The notes: a model not told the origin generated them from the sequence alone. Counted from the first letter of the stretch, positions 8,629 to 17,601 are shown. The stretch: 64,000 bases of DNA from F1-120-MAGs238 sp964484185 (GCA_964484185.1 CAZAEQ010000010.1:58480-122479), one strand, 5' to 3'. A program made the numbers and translations.

Positions 8629-9852
8629 TCAACATCCGGTGCTGAAGGCGTCCACGTAATCCAGATAGTCAAAGAAATCGATGACCGCATCGCGATTGAA
8701 ATTGGCTGAAGGAAGTTCTGCAACAAATGCTGACACAAAGTCCAGGTAGTCAAAGAAATTAACCACATCGTCGTGATTGAAGTCGGCGCGGCAGGGCAGA
8801 CCACTCATGGAAATCAGGAATCCCTGCTCAATGGTGTGGCCACAGATACTGAGGCCATCGCTTGACAGGCCAGTCGGAATGACTGGCTCGTTCAAGGCGG
8901 GAAGGCCATTGTCGATGAGATACTGGCGGAGATTGAACCAGCCCGTTGTCTGACCCCATGCATATCCAAAGAAGTACTGGTGCTGTTGCACCATACCAAT
9001 CAGCGTGCTCCCGTCAGCATTCATGCCGTGGAACATGAGGCTCGATTCTCCCGCAGGCATGGGAATCTGCGACCAGTCATCAGCAGCTGTCCATTGGAAT
9101 ATCTTGAACCACCCAGTGCTCGGCTGCTGCATCTGAGCAATCACTTTCTGGCCGTTGTCAGTGATAAACAATGCATCAACGTTGCCATTGAAGTCGTAGG
9201 GACGCGGGGGATAGCTGGAATAATCCATGGGTACGCCTATGTCCTGCACGCCTGCGGCCGTGAAGAGTGCAACATGGCGAGAATTGGGAGTTCCCACGCT
9301 CTCAAAGCTCCCCACAATGACGGTTCCATCTGCCGATGCATCATTTGCTGAACTGGTGGTCCAGGTCTGGCCAGAATCCAGAAATGTAATCGCTCCCGCA
9401 TCGTCCCAGGACACTGCGCGTTTCAGTCCGGATTCCGGCCCCACATATCCCACGATCCGATGGCCATCCGAACTGATGCCGCGAGCAAAGCCCTCCAAAG
9501 CATTCGTCTGAAGCACTTCTGCAACACGATTGACCCAGCGCAGCGGCAGCCGTTTGCCCGAAAGTTCTGTACCGCCGACCACGATCGTTCCGGTTTCGTT
9601 GGTCGAACTGATGCGAATCGAACTGCCCGGGGCGGTCATTGCCGTCGATCCGCCACCAAACGTCCAGGTAAATGCCGCGTTGGCATACGTGCCTGCGAGT
9701 GACTGAGCGTCACCAGAAATGCAATTCACCTGCGTACCTAAGGGGTTGCCATCCGGGCCCGCAATAAACGTTAACGTTGGCGCGGCCTGCGCAACTGATG
9801 CCGCAATCCCGGCGAATAAACAGGCTGTCATAATGGTGCTATTAAATTTCAT
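8629..9852 (-). CDS. Secreted HAF-like repeat protein with GC-terminal dockerin-like tail
   Basis: 407 residues from the ATG at 9852, which is preceded by AAGGGA and starts a proper signal peptide (MKFNSTIMTACLFAGIAA, cut after VAQAA). The frame is open to 9972, but that part is not signal-like. The body has degenerate HAF-style repeats (FTWTFGGGST, IVVGGTEL, RIVGYVG, VIVGSF). The end has two calcium-loop motifs (DFNHDDVVNFFDYLDF and NFNRDAVIDFFDYLDY) and closes on FSTGC. It is divergent from the universal stress protein; both promoters share a 210-base region with two GGGAAA-type elements, so it may be part of the same regulon. Function unknown. Confidence 0.83.
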   Translation of the reverse strand: MKFNSTIMTACLFAGIAASVAQAAPTLTFIAGPDGNPLGTQVNCISGDAQSLAGTYANAAFTWTFGGGSTAMTAPGSSIRISSTNETGTIVVGGTELSGKRLPLRWVNRVAEVLQTNALEGFARGISSDGHRIVGYVGPESGLKRAVSWDDAGAITFLDSGQTWTTSSANDASADGTVIVGSFESVGTPNSRHVALFTAAGVQDIGVPMDYSSYPPRPYDFNGNVDALFITDNGQKVIAQMQQPSTGWFKIFQWTAADDWSQIPMPAGESSLMFHGMNADGSTLIGMVQQHQYFFGYAWGQTTGWFNLRQYLIDNGLPALNEPVIPTGLSSDGLSICGHTIEQGFLISMSGLPCRADFNHDDVVNFFDYLDFVSAFVAELPSANFNRDAVIDFFDYLDYVDAFSTGC

Positions 9853-9940
9853 TTCTAGGTCCCTTGCTGTCTCTGGGCAACTCACACGTCGCCAGGCTAA
9901 CACTGCATAATGGTGATTGGGGTCCGTGCAATCAGCAAGA

Positions 9941-9954
9941 CAAATTCCCCTATT
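9941..9954. promoter_or_regulatory. Shared CAAATTCCCCTATT element
   Basis: The reverse complement AATAGGGGAATTTG differs at one of 14 positions from 3536-3549, in front of the other HAF/dockerin gene. Here it lies 89 bases upstream of the HAF gene start at 9852 and 110 bases upstream of the universal stress protein. Confidence 0.35.
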
Positions 9955-9977
9955 GGAAGTCCTGGGTGACACCCTTG

Positions 9978-10007
9978 CTTAGGGGAAACTTCCCTGCCTG
10001 TCACTGC
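9978..10007. promoter_or_regulatory. GGGAAACTTCCC element upstream of universal stress gene
   Basis: A near-palindrome at 9983-9994 followed by TGCCTGTCACTGC. It matches 6215-6244 at 24 of 30 aligned positions although neither segment is coding. It lies 70 bases before the universal stress protein start. Proposed second operator of the FixL/NarL-like system. Confidence 0.45.
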
Positions 10008-10063
10008 CGGAGCGCCGTCCATTATTTAATAACATCTGTGAGCACAGTGTGAAGGAGATAACT

Positions 10064-10957
10064 ATGGATCGCCTCAAGCAAATCATCGTCGGAATCGATT
10101 TCTCTCCCTGTTCCGCATCCGCTTTGAAGCAGGCAGTCCATATCGCCAGCGAGAATCGCACTCCAATAACCGCAATTCATGCTGTCTCAGTTCCAATCGT
10201 GACTCCGCCCGAGGAACTGTATATCCCATTTGAGATGCCGACTCCTGAGGCGTTTGTGGAAGCTGCGAAAGAGAGATGGCAGGAGTGGGGACCGGCAAAA
10301 GAGTATGGTCCAGGTGTCGAGTTCAAAGCTGTCCGGGGCTCGCCGCGAAGCCAGTTGATCGAAGAGGCAAACAAGACCTCATGCGATCTGCTGGTTGTGG
10401 GCGCTCATAGCGGACATGACGCGAAACGCGGCCTTGGATCGGTCGCCGCGGCGTGCGTGCAGCGTGCCCAGACCAAAGTGCTCGTCGTTCGCGAAGCCGC
10501 CTCTGAACCATTCAAATCCGTGGTGGCGTGCATCGACTTCACAGAAGTGTCAAAGTACGCACTCGAACAGGCTATCCGAGTGGCCGCACAAGACAACGCC
10601 GCTCTCAAGGTTCTGCATATCTACGCAGACCCGTGGAGCGGGTGGGGGCCGCCGCCAACTGTCCGAAACACCCTGCCAGACATTGACAACCAGTTCCGCC
10701 AGGCGATGGAAAAGAAACTGCACGCCTTTGCAAAAGACTTCTCACACGAACTGTCCGCACTCAAGCCGACCTTTCATGCCGTCAAAACACCAAGCGCCGG
10801 CGGCGGAGTGATCGACTTCATCGTCCAGCCTCGATGCGATCTCGCGGTCCTTGGCACCAGGGCAAAATGGAATGTCAGGGACTTCGTCTGGGGAACAACC
10901 GCAGAACGCATTGTTCGAGAGGCCCCCTGTTCCGTCCTTGCCGTGAAGATAGTCTGA
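10064..10957 (+). CDS. Tandem universal stress protein (two UspA domains)
   Basis: 297 residues from the ATG at 10064, with AAGGAG six bases upstream; the frame is open to a GTG at 10049, but that would overlap the ribosome-binding site. Domain 1 (about 1-145) starts IIVGIDFSPCS and has a nucleotide-loop segment GAHSGHDAKRGLGSVA; domain 2 (about 150-297) starts VVACIDFTEVS and has GTRAKWNVRDFVWGTTAE. Both keep the G-x2-G-x9-G type loop pattern or close to it, suggesting ATP binding. Tandem Usp proteins are classic members of hypoxia and dormancy regulons. The upstream element and the nearby FixL-like kinase support that role here. Confidence 0.9.
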   Translation: MDRLKQIIVGIDFSPCSASALKQAVHIASENRTPITAIHAVSVPIVTPPEELYIPFEMPTPEAFVEAAKERWQEWGPAKEYGPGVEFKAVRGSPRSQLIEEANKTSCDLLVVGAHSGHDAKRGLGSVAAACVQRAQTKVLVVREAASEPFKSVVACIDFTEVSKYALEQAIRVAAQDNAALKVLHIYADPWSGWGPPPTVRNTLPDIDNQFRQAMEKKLHAFAKDFSHELSALKPTFHAVKTPSAGGGVIDFIVQPRCDLAVLGTRAKWNVRDFVWGTTAERIVREAPCSVLAVKIV

Positions 10958-11028
10958 GATGCAAAGGGGATTCATCGCACGTGTGCAAAGCGCTTCATCG
11001 CGCCCGCACTGCGCGAGTACGATTTCCG

Positions 11029-11460
11029 ATGCCCGCCAGACAAAAGGCTCGTGCGACTACCACATCTGCTGCCCCGACTGAGGATCAACTCGCAAAGACG
11101 TTGTCCACGGCTCACACGTTCTGGAACGGCTTTATTGATCAGGTGACAACTGTCCACCCAGCGACCAGGATGGAATGGAAATACTACAAAAGCGATTCGA
11201 CCTGGCGATACATTCTGCGGTTCAGGAAGAGAAACTTGGCGTATCTCAGACCTTCGCCAGGCTCTTTTCTAGTCAGTCTGGCGCTGTCGGAAAGCTCCAT
11301 ACATGCGGCAGAGAAACTCGGTGTGCCCAAATCGCTGCTGGACCAGGTCCGCGCCTCGCAATTGTTTCCTGAGGGTCGAGCAGTCCGTATTGTTGTCTCC
11401 ACTGTCGCAGATATGAAGACCGCGCTTCTCCTGACCTATGCAAAGGCCGCGGAGCTGTGA
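11029..11460 (+). CDS. DUF3788-like protein
   Basis: 143 residues from the ATG at 11029. After a short charged Ala/Thr-rich lead, the protein has TFWNGFIDQV, MEWKYYKSDSTWRYILRF, YLRPSPGSFLVSLALSES and EGRAVRIVVSTVADMKTALL, the order and spacing I associate with the DUF3788 family. These small cytoplasmic proteins have no assigned reaction. The gene follows the universal stress protein by 71 bases and is convergent with the exported protein at 11474. No ribosome-binding site is evident, and the frame is open upstream to 10834 in an unlikely overlap with the stress gene. Confidence 0.6.
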   Translation: MPARQKARATTTSAAPTEDQLAKTLSTAHTFWNGFIDQVTTVHPATRMEWKYYKSDSTWRYILRFRKRNLAYLRPSPGSFLVSLALSESSIHAAEKLGVPKSLLDQVRASQLFPEGRAVRIVVSTVADMKTALLLTYAKAAEL

Positions 11461-11473
11461 ATTTGCGTAGGAA

Positions 11474-12406
11474 TCAGTTCACAACGACAATGGAAGTGGC
11501 GTTGACAACCAATAATTTCCCATCGCTTACGGCGACCTTTCCGGTGACCACTATTTCTGTCATCTCTTTCATGCCGCGGCGTCCCTTCATGTCGGTGCGA
11601 AGCACTTGCCCTTTGTCATCAGATATCTGTATCGTTGCAGAGTGTGCGGTAATGTCAGTCTTTGTTTCGCAGCAGTAATCCCAGGGGGTCTTGCAGGCGT
11701 CTCCGGGGTTTTCACTGCATGCTTTCAGCCCGCGACCCATGAGGGTGAACACGGCGCGGCCTCCGACAAATGGTGTTTTGCTGCCGCCAATTCGACCGCG
11801 GAGGATGACCTCATCCCCAATTTTGTGTGTTCCGGACTTTCGAGCTTCCGAGACATCGATGGATTTCTCTGGAGCCTTGTCAACGAAGAATCCCGCAGGT
11901 ACTGATGAGCGCGGCACATGGAGTGATTCGGCTTTCACAACGATGGTATCATTCCCGTTTGTACTTTCGACCTTGCCCGTGATAAACACCTCCGCGCCTG
12001 CCTTGAGTCCATGCCTGCCTTCGAGGCCTTTGAGTGGCTTTCCACTCGAATCTTCTAACTTGAGTGTCGCCTTGGGTACCGCGACCGCGTCTCCAGTCTT
12101 TGCAGGAACCGCCGTTGGTTGTTCCACAAGTTGAATTGTGCCGCTGGCGCCGAACCCATCTGACATTGGAATGTACCCATGAAGGGTCACGGTTTCACCG
12201 GCCTTGGTGGACTTGATTGCGCCCGACACTTCGTGAGCATCTGCAGGCAACTTGGGCACAAGGAGCTCTTTCATTGCATCAGTTTCTTCGGGCTGAGCGT
12301 GAGCAATTGTCGGGCCTATCAACCCGCCGCCGCGACCGGTGCACAAGGTAGCGAGAAGCATGGCGGCGAATAAAAGCCCTGTAGAACGTGAGATATTGGG
12401 TAGCAT
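11474..12406 (-). CDS. Exported two-repeat (OB-like) protein of the export operon
   Basis: 310 residues from the ATG at 12406, which has GGAGG seven bases upstream; the frame is open to 12463. An N-terminal signal (RSTGLLFAAMLLATLCTGRG) ends near AHAQ. The mature part holds two related units: KAGETVTLHGYI...GAEVFITGKV...IVVKAESLHVP, and KIGDEVILRGRI...EIVVTGKVAVSDGKLLVVNA. The strand pattern resembles OB-fold or bacterial nucleic-acid-like beta-barrels. The second unit contains an insert with four Cys (KACSENPGDACKTPWDYCCE), perhaps disulfide-bonded or metal-binding. It closes the MacB-like operon, so it may be a periplasmic substrate-binding or accessory protein. Family unassigned. Confidence 0.6.
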   Translation of the reverse strand: MLPNISRSTGLLFAAMLLATLCTGRGGGLIGPTIAHAQPEETDAMKELLVPKLPADAHEVSGAIKSTKAGETVTLHGYIPMSDGFGASGTIQLVEQPTAVPAKTGDAVAVPKATLKLEDSSGKPLKGLEGRHGLKAGAEVFITGKVESTNGNDTIVVKAESLHVPRSSVPAGFFVDKAPEKSIDVSEARKSGTHKIGDEVILRGRIGGSKTPFVGGRAVFTLMGRGLKACSENPGDACKTPWDYCCETKTDITAHSATIQISDDKGQVLRTDMKGRRGMKEMTEIVVTGKVAVSDGKLLVVNATSIVVVN

Positions 12407-12470
12407 TTCAAACCTCCAGTAAAGAATCAGAATGGGCTGCATCCATTCGGATTTCAGAGACACACACAGG

Positions 12471-13670
12471 TTAGACTGCTTTCAGTGCAACCGGAATGGC
12501 TGGCCGCAAGCAGCGAATGGCCGGGGGCAACGCGCCCACGACTCCAAGGAACAGCCCACAGAGCAGGCCGAGAGTAACAACACCTTCATCAATCACCAAT
12601 CCAAAAGCACCCATCGAGAACCTCACCGCGACACCGTCTAACAGAAGCACCCCGATCACGCATGCCAGAAGTCCGCCCGCCGCCGTTGCAAGCGTTGACT
12701 CCTGAATCATCGACCAGGCAATCGCCAAACGTCGAAACCCCAGAGATTGAAGGGTTCCAAGTTCGCGGATTCTTGAAGCAAATGCGGCGTACATGGTGTT
12801 TAATCCGCCAAAGAGACCTCCAATCGCGATCAGCCCCGCGGTCACCCAGGCAACTATTCGAATCGGGCCGAAGAAGGCTGCGAGCGCGCTGTAATAATCG
12901 AGTTCGCTGACGGAGGAAAGTTCCAAATCAGGCCTCATTTTTGTGAACGCCTCGATATCGGCGTATTCCGCCCCCTCCCCCGTTTCTTCATTAAAAGGGT
13001 CAAGAGTGAGAACCACGCATGAGATAGTCTCGCGTTTGGTTGCTGCTTTCAGGTCTGTCAACGGCATCCATATTTCGGCTTCGACGACTGTTCCCGGTGC
13101 GCTGAATTGGCCCACGATCGTCCAGGGGCGGCGGTCAATGATAATCTGTTGTCCGATTGCAACCTCTGTCTCAAAAACTCCCAGAACTGTCGGGATCATT
13201 CGCCCCGTCATAATCTCATCGCTCCCCGCGCGAGGCCAACGACCGGCTGACAAAGTCATATTGTCATGGACCAGCGCTGCCGCAGTGGTGACTCCCCGGA
13301 ATATGACTTGCCTCGTTGCATGTGTAGCCGCCGGATCTGTCCCAAGCTTCACCGGTAACATGACGTGCACTTCGGGCGAGATGAATGCAACTCCAGCGCG
13401 GGTGCGTATGCCTGTGATGGTTGCGGCTAAAACCCCAGGAACCGCGGCCTCAATCTCAGAGCGTTCGATGCTGTCTTCGCTTCCTGCGCCAAGCAAGATG
13501 ACATTGTTTTCGCCGCCGGTCGCACGCAGTACCTGACTCATTCCTTGAACAAACCCTCCAGCGATCAGAATTAAGAGTACGACCATCGCCGCCCCGGCAA
13601 CAGACAATGCCATTCGCGCGGGTGACCTGCCCAGGTTTCGAACTGCGTAATCAAATGGAAGTAGTCGCAT
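12471..13670 (-). CDS. ABC transporter permease, FtsX/MacB family (second of pair)
   Basis: 399 residues from the ATG at 13670; the frame is open to 13808, but that would overlap the preceding permease. One N-terminal membrane segment (ARMALSVAGAAMVVLLILIA), a large periplasmic domain of about 220 residues (IIDRRPWTIVGQF is typical of MacB_PCD), then three C-terminal membrane helices, the FtsX-domain layout. It starts 10 bases after the stop of the other permease. It should form a heterodimer with it, driven by the ATPase at 14841. The likely task is export or extraction across the inner membrane, substrate unknown. Confidence 0.85.
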   Translation of the reverse strand: MRLLPFDYAVRNLGRSPARMALSVAGAAMVVLLILIAGGFVQGMSQVLRATGGENNVILLGAGSEDSIERSEIEAAVPGVLAATITGIRTRAGVAFISPEVHVMLPVKLGTDPAATHATRQVIFRGVTTAAALVHDNMTLSAGRWPRAGSDEIMTGRMIPTVLGVFETEVAIGQQIIIDRRPWTIVGQFSAPGTVVEAEIWMPLTDLKAATKRETISCVVLTLDPFNEETGEGAEYADIEAFTKMRPDLELSSVSELDYYSALAAFFGPIRIVAWVTAGLIAIGGLFGGLNTMYAAFASRIRELGTLQSLGFRRLAIAWSMIQESTLATAAGGLLACVIGVLLLDGVAVRFSMGAFGLVIDEGVVTLGLLCGLFLGVVGALPPAIRCLRPAIPVALKAV

Positions 13671-13680
13671 AGGTGACCTG

Positions 13681-14844
13681 TTAGACTGCTCTGAAACACG
13701 CCGCGATTTCGCGTTGTCCTGCTCGCCACGCCGGCACAAGCCCGGCCACGATTCCAACGGTTGAAGAGATCGACAGCCCCCAGGCCAGCGAGCTCCAACT
13801 TGCGCCAACGTTGATGCTCAGACCCTCCTGCGAGAGGCTGAAATTTCCGAAATGAACAACCGCGAGTGCCAAGCCGGTGCCGATCGCGCCGCCAAGCAGT
13901 CCGATCAGCATTCCTTCGCTCACAATCAGTCTTGCGATGAGGCCAGAGCGGAACCCGAGTGTCTGCAAAACTGCGTGTTCCTTGATTCGATCCTGAACGC
14001 CCAGCACAATGGCGTTGGCAACCAGTGCGAGTACCGCTATCAGGCAACCCCATCCAAGTATTCGGGTGAATTTGACTATCTCAACGATGTCTTCCCCAGC
14101 CTGTGCAACGAACGCCTTCTCGGGCCTGGTTGTCGTCGGATCGGCCTCTGCTTTGAACTGGGCATCGATCGCGGAAGCCACGGTTTCAAGATTGGCGGGA
14201 TTATCCACAGTGACGGTGAACTGTGTCACGCTGCCCAGGCCGCCGCCTTTATTGGCTGCCTGCTGCAGGAACCCAAGATGAACATACGCGACGTTCTGAT
14301 CTTGCGCCTCTGGTGAACGGAGGATGCCCGCAACTGTGACGGTGACTCCAGAAGAATCAAAAGACTGACCGACTTTGAGCCCGCGGCGTTTCGCCAAAGC
14401 TTCCCCGACAATGGCAGCATCAGAACGCTTACGCCACTCTTCAAGTGAGCCAGAGAGGAATTGCCACTTTGCGGCCATCCCCTGATTTGCAGGCAGGTCT
14501 TCCGATCGCACGCCGCGAAACGTAATGACATCAAGTGAAGCACGGCAGTTATTGACCACTATCTTTATTGGTGTTGCGGACACGACACCCGGCACTTTGG
14601 TGATGCGATCGACGTAATACTGCGGCAGGCGACTGGCCGCCGGACAGAAGCGATTCTCGCGGTAGACTATCAGTGTGGTGTCGCCGGCCGCAGCCTGGGT
14701 GGCGTCTTTCACTCCCTGCTGCAGCGTCTGCACTGCGATGAACAGAAACATTGCCACACCGACGCCTGCGAGCGTGAGCACGCTCCTGACGCGATGACGC
14801 CAGAGCTGCTTGGCAACGACTGGGAAGAACCGTGGTGCGATCAT
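13681..14844 (-). CDS. ABC transporter permease, FtsX/MacB family (first of pair)
   Basis: 387 residues with the same 1 + periplasmic domain + 3 membrane helix layout as its neighbour: VRSVLTLAGVGVAMFLFIAV at the start, VTVAGILRSPEAQDQNVAYV in the periplasmic domain, and helices near ILGWGCLIAVLALVANAIVL, MLIGLLGGAIGTGLALAVV and the C-terminus. Its start codon overlaps the ATPase stop codon (ATGA), showing translational coupling. Two adjacent FtsX permeases with a LolD-type ATPase and an HlyD-type adaptor resemble LolCDE and MacAB-like systems. Which of the two applies is not resolved. Confidence 0.87.
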   Translation of the reverse strand: MIAPRFFPVVAKQLWRHRVRSVLTLAGVGVAMFLFIAVQTLQQGVKDATQAAAGDTTLIVYRENRFCPAASRLPQYYVDRITKVPGVVSATPIKIVVNNCRASLDVITFRGVRSEDLPANQGMAAKWQFLSGSLEEWRKRSDAAIVGEALAKRRGLKVGQSFDSSGVTVTVAGILRSPEAQDQNVAYVHLGFLQQAANKGGGLGSVTQFTVTVDNPANLETVASAIDAQFKAEADPTTTRPEKAFVAQAGEDIVEIVKFTRILGWGCLIAVLALVANAIVLGVQDRIKEHAVLQTLGFRSGLIARLIVSEGMLIGLLGGAIGTGLALAVVHFGNFSLSQEGLSINVGASWSSLAWGLSISSTVGIVAGLVPAWRAGQREIAACFRAV

Positions 14845-15584
14845 GAGATCCCCTTTGCGTTCCCGTGTGCGGCGACTAACTCCGCCTCAATCAGCCTCCC
14901 CTTTTCCAGATGCAACGTACGAGTCGCGTACGCGGCGCACCTGACATCGTGTGTCACGACAATGAGCGTTTTGCCAAGCTCCTTGCAGAGCCGCGTCAAC
15001 AGGTCCATGATCGCCTGGGCTGATTCGTGATCGAGATCGCCAGTGGGTTCATCGGCCACAAGGATTGTGGGATTAGTGACTATTGCCCGGGCAATCGCTA
15101 CTCGCTGTTCCTGCCCGCCCGAAAGCTGCCGCGGATAGTGGTCGTGCCTGTCAGCAACGCCGACGAGTTGCAATGCAGTCTGCACACGATCGTGCCGCTC
15201 TCGCTTCGACATCGAATGCAGCAGCAGTGGCAGTTCGACATTTTCGTACGCGCTGAGGACTGGGACCAGGTTATAGAGTTGGAAGACATAGCCGATGTGC
15301 GCACTTCGCCAGTCTGCCAGGGCTCCGCGCGAGAGTGTGGAAATATCTGTGCCTCCTACAAAGAGCTTTCCGCCAGTGGGGCGGTCGATTCCGGCGATCA
15401 AGTTCAATAAGGTGGTTTTGCCGCTGCCTGACGGCCCCATCAGGGCAAGGAAATCGCCAGCCGGGACGTCCAGATCAAGTTCCTGCAGCGGCGTGATTGT
15501 TTTGTCACCCTTCTGGTACGACTTTGTGAGTCGCTGGCACTGGATGAGCGGCGCTGTTGAGCTGGGTTGGGTGGAGAGTGTCAT
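14841..15584 (-). CDS. ABC transporter ATPase, LolD/MacB type
   Basis: 247 residues from the ATG at 15584, chosen for AAGGA just upstream and because the longer frame would overlap the adaptor gene. Walker A GPSGSGKTTLLN, Q-loop YVFQLYNLVPVLSAYENVEL (the LolD-like version), signature LSGGQEQRVAIARAI, Walker B ILVADEPTGDLD and switch VVTHD are all intact. The signature has QEQ where most have QQQ. It sits between the adaptor gene (7-base gap) and the first permease gene (4-base overlap), so the four genes are one operon. It powers the two FtsX-type permeases. Confidence 0.92.
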   Translation of the reverse strand: MTLSTQPSSTAPLIQCQRLTKSYQKGDKTITPLQELDLDVPAGDFLALMGPSGSGKTTLLNLIAGIDRPTGGKLFVGGTDISTLSRGALADWRSAHIGYVFQLYNLVPVLSAYENVELPLLLHSMSKRERHDRVQTALQLVGVADRHDHYPRQLSGGQEQRVAIARAIVTNPTILVADEPTGDLDHESAQAIMDLLTRLCKELGKTLIVVTHDVRCAAYATRTLHLEKGRLIEAELVAAHGNAKGIS

Positions 15585-15591
15585 GATGTCC

Positions 15592-17058
15592 TTAGTGTTT
15601 GGGTGTTGAATGTGAAGCAGGTGTGCCAGTGTGCTCGCCAAGTACTTTGATGCGGGCTCCATCGTGAAGCGATTGCGGCGGATCGATGACGACGCGGTCT
15701 GAGACTCGCAGACCTTCCACAACGAGAGAGAAATGTTCATCTGCGGATGGCTCGATGGTCACGTTGCGCTTTCGGACCACAGTGGTGCGAGTTCCGGTTT
15801 CAACGAGCCACACGAACCGCTGTGCGCCCGCGGGTCCTTGTAATGCGTTTGTAGCAATGAGCAGCGCTGCGCCGTCTGCTGTGCTATTCAAACCAGCACC
15901 AGTGCCGCCGCCGGAAGAGCCGGATGCGTGCAGTTTTACGCGCATAAGCATCTCGGGCTTAAGGACTGGCGAAGGTGTTTCGAGACTTACTTTGAACTGA
16001 ATGGTGTTTCTCTGAATATTGGCCTCATGAACCGCACGGTCTACAACGCCAGTGAAGTTGGTGTCTGGCACCGCCTCAGAACTCACAGTCGCGCGGGTTC
16101 CAAGGCCGACGCGGGCCGCATCAGCCAGCGGCACATCGACACGCACCTGAAGTTTCGCCGGGTCATAGAGTCGCAGCACCGATCCAGCCATCGCTGAGCC
16201 CGCGCCTTCTGTTCGCGCACCCATACTGATTCGTGAACCGGGTTCGACCAGCCGGGACAAGACAACCCCAGCCACTGGTGCGAGGATTTCTAATCGATCC
16301 AACTTCAGCTGAACTTCTTCTCTCGCGATTGCCGCGGAGTCAAGGGCGGCGGTGGCCTGCTTAAGTGCCGCTCGCGCTTCGTCAACTGCACGTTCCGCGG
16401 CAATTGCGCGTGCCTCCAGGCCCGCCGTGCGAATCTCCAGCCGGCGAAATTCCCCGGTGCTCACGTTCCCCGATTTCACCAGTTCCCGCTTGCGTGAAAG
16501 CTCATCGCGAATTTCGTTCACCGCTGATTGCTCAACTGCAACCTGTGATTCTGCAGTTGCGATCGCGGCCTGGGCCTGTTCAACATCTGCCCGCCGTTCA
16601 TTGACCATTGCATCGGCGCTGCGGATCTGAAGTCGTACATCATCATCGATCAGCCGAACGACAACTTGGCCGGCGGTAACCGCCTGCCCCTCAAGCACCA
16701 GCACTTCTTTCACCACTCCTTCAGTCAGTGCAGGAACGCTTATCGCGAACGGATCTGGTTCGATCCAACCCGGGGCCTGCACGGCGACCGCTCCGATCTG
16801 GTCCCCAGCAGCCATTTCTCCGCTGGTCGCGGCGACAGCCTTTGGAATTACCGGTGAAACATGCACCTCAATCGCTGGGCGAAGGGCATCGCGCGCTGCA
16901 TAAAGCAGGATCGCGGCCGTGGCCAGAATCACAACCAGCGGCAGGAGAACTCGGGTAGCCAAGCGAGAACGCGGGCGCGGAACTGCTCCGGCGGATTGCC
17001 CAGATGGCGCATGAGTTGTGGAAGCAAGCGATCGCAGGTCCTGAGAGGGAGTAGTCAT
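15592..17058 (-). CDS. Periplasmic adaptor (HlyD/RND-MacA family)
   Basis: 488 residues. An N-terminal anchor (LATRVLLPLVVILATAAILL) is followed by a biotinyl-lipoyl half motif (GVVKEVLVLEGQAVTAGQVV), a long helical hairpin (about 130-260, rich in Ala/Glu/Arg), the second lipoyl half (LDRLEILAPVAGVVLSRLVE) and a beta-barrel domain (LQVRVDVPLADAARVGLGTR). This is the standard membrane-fusion-protein order. First gene of the operon with the ATPase and permeases. It would bridge the inner-membrane transporter to an outer-membrane channel not encoded here. GAGG lies 7 bases before the ATG. Confidence 0.88.
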   Translation of the reverse strand: MTTPSQDLRSLASTTHAPSGQSAGAVPRPRSRLATRVLLPLVVILATAAILLYAARDALRPAIEVHVSPVIPKAVAATSGEMAAGDQIGAVAVQAPGWIEPDPFAISVPALTEGVVKEVLVLEGQAVTAGQVVVRLIDDDVRLQIRSADAMVNERRADVEQAQAAIATAESQVAVEQSAVNEIRDELSRKRELVKSGNVSTGEFRRLEIRTAGLEARAIAAERAVDEARAALKQATAALDSAAIAREEVQLKLDRLEILAPVAGVVLSRLVEPGSRISMGARTEGAGSAMAGSVLRLYDPAKLQVRVDVPLADAARVGLGTRATVSSEAVPDTNFTGVVDRAVHEANIQRNTIQFKVSLETPSPVLKPEMLMRVKLHASGSSGGGTGAGLNSTADGAALLIATNALQGPAGAQRFVWLVETGTRTTVVRKRNVTIEPSADEHFSLVVEGLRVSDRVVIDPPQSLHDGARIKVLGEHTGTPASHSTPKH

Positions 17059-17151
17059 TGAGCAACCTCAAAATAGAGATAATGCACGCATTCGGCCAGG
17101 CTTTAGAAGCTCAGCACAGACATCGGCACAAGACACCTATTTGGAGTATCG

Positions 17152-17601
17152 CTACACAATGAGCGCGCAATGCCAGCGTAGCAACGCTCGGTTCGCTTTT
17201 ATGAATGGTGGGGCGGCGAAATCGCGGGTTGAAAGGGACTCAAACAGTGACGCTGAAACGCTGAATTCGCTCTGCATGGAGGCGAGTACGGCGATCGGTA
17301 TCAGGACTTCATTCTGTTCAAACCGCACGGTTTTCGAAGCGGATTCACGCTCGGACTCGACGGCGCGTTTCCCCAGCTCAAAGCACTTGCATGGCTTGGC
17401 AGGATGCGCAGGTATCTCATCGCACGATTCTTCTTCGACATGGGATCGAGAGCAACACCCGTTGCCATCATCTCCCCTTTCCTCAAGTTCGATTTCTGCC
17501 TCACACGCCGACCCAAACAGCATAGCGGTTTGACAGCAACATAGCGGCATCCAGACCGCCAACAGTAATGCCGCAAGGATTCGAATGGTTGAGTGAACCA
17601 T
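17152..17601 (-). CDS. Small Cys-rich exported protein, unrecognised
   Basis: 149 residues. The start is a signal-like segment, STIRILAALLLAVWMPLCCC, then an acidic Cys-rich region (CEAEIELEERGDDGNGCCSR, and a CDE...PCKCFELGKRA stretch) and a C-terminal part with few features. The CCC after the hydrophobic core could be a lipobox (MPLC) or a metal-binding site. It precedes the adaptor gene by 93 bases on the same strand and probably belongs to the same transcription unit. Small Cys/His-rich exported proteins often sit in front of metal-efflux operons, so metal binding is possible, but no family assignment is made. Confidence 0.55.
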   Translation of the reverse strand: MVHSTIRILAALLLAVWMPLCCCQTAMLFGSACEAEIELEERGDDGNGCCSRSHVEEESCDEIPAHPAKPCKCFELGKRAVESERESASKTVRFEQNEVLIPIAVLASMQSEFSVSASLFESLSTRDFAAPPFIKANRALLRWHCALIV

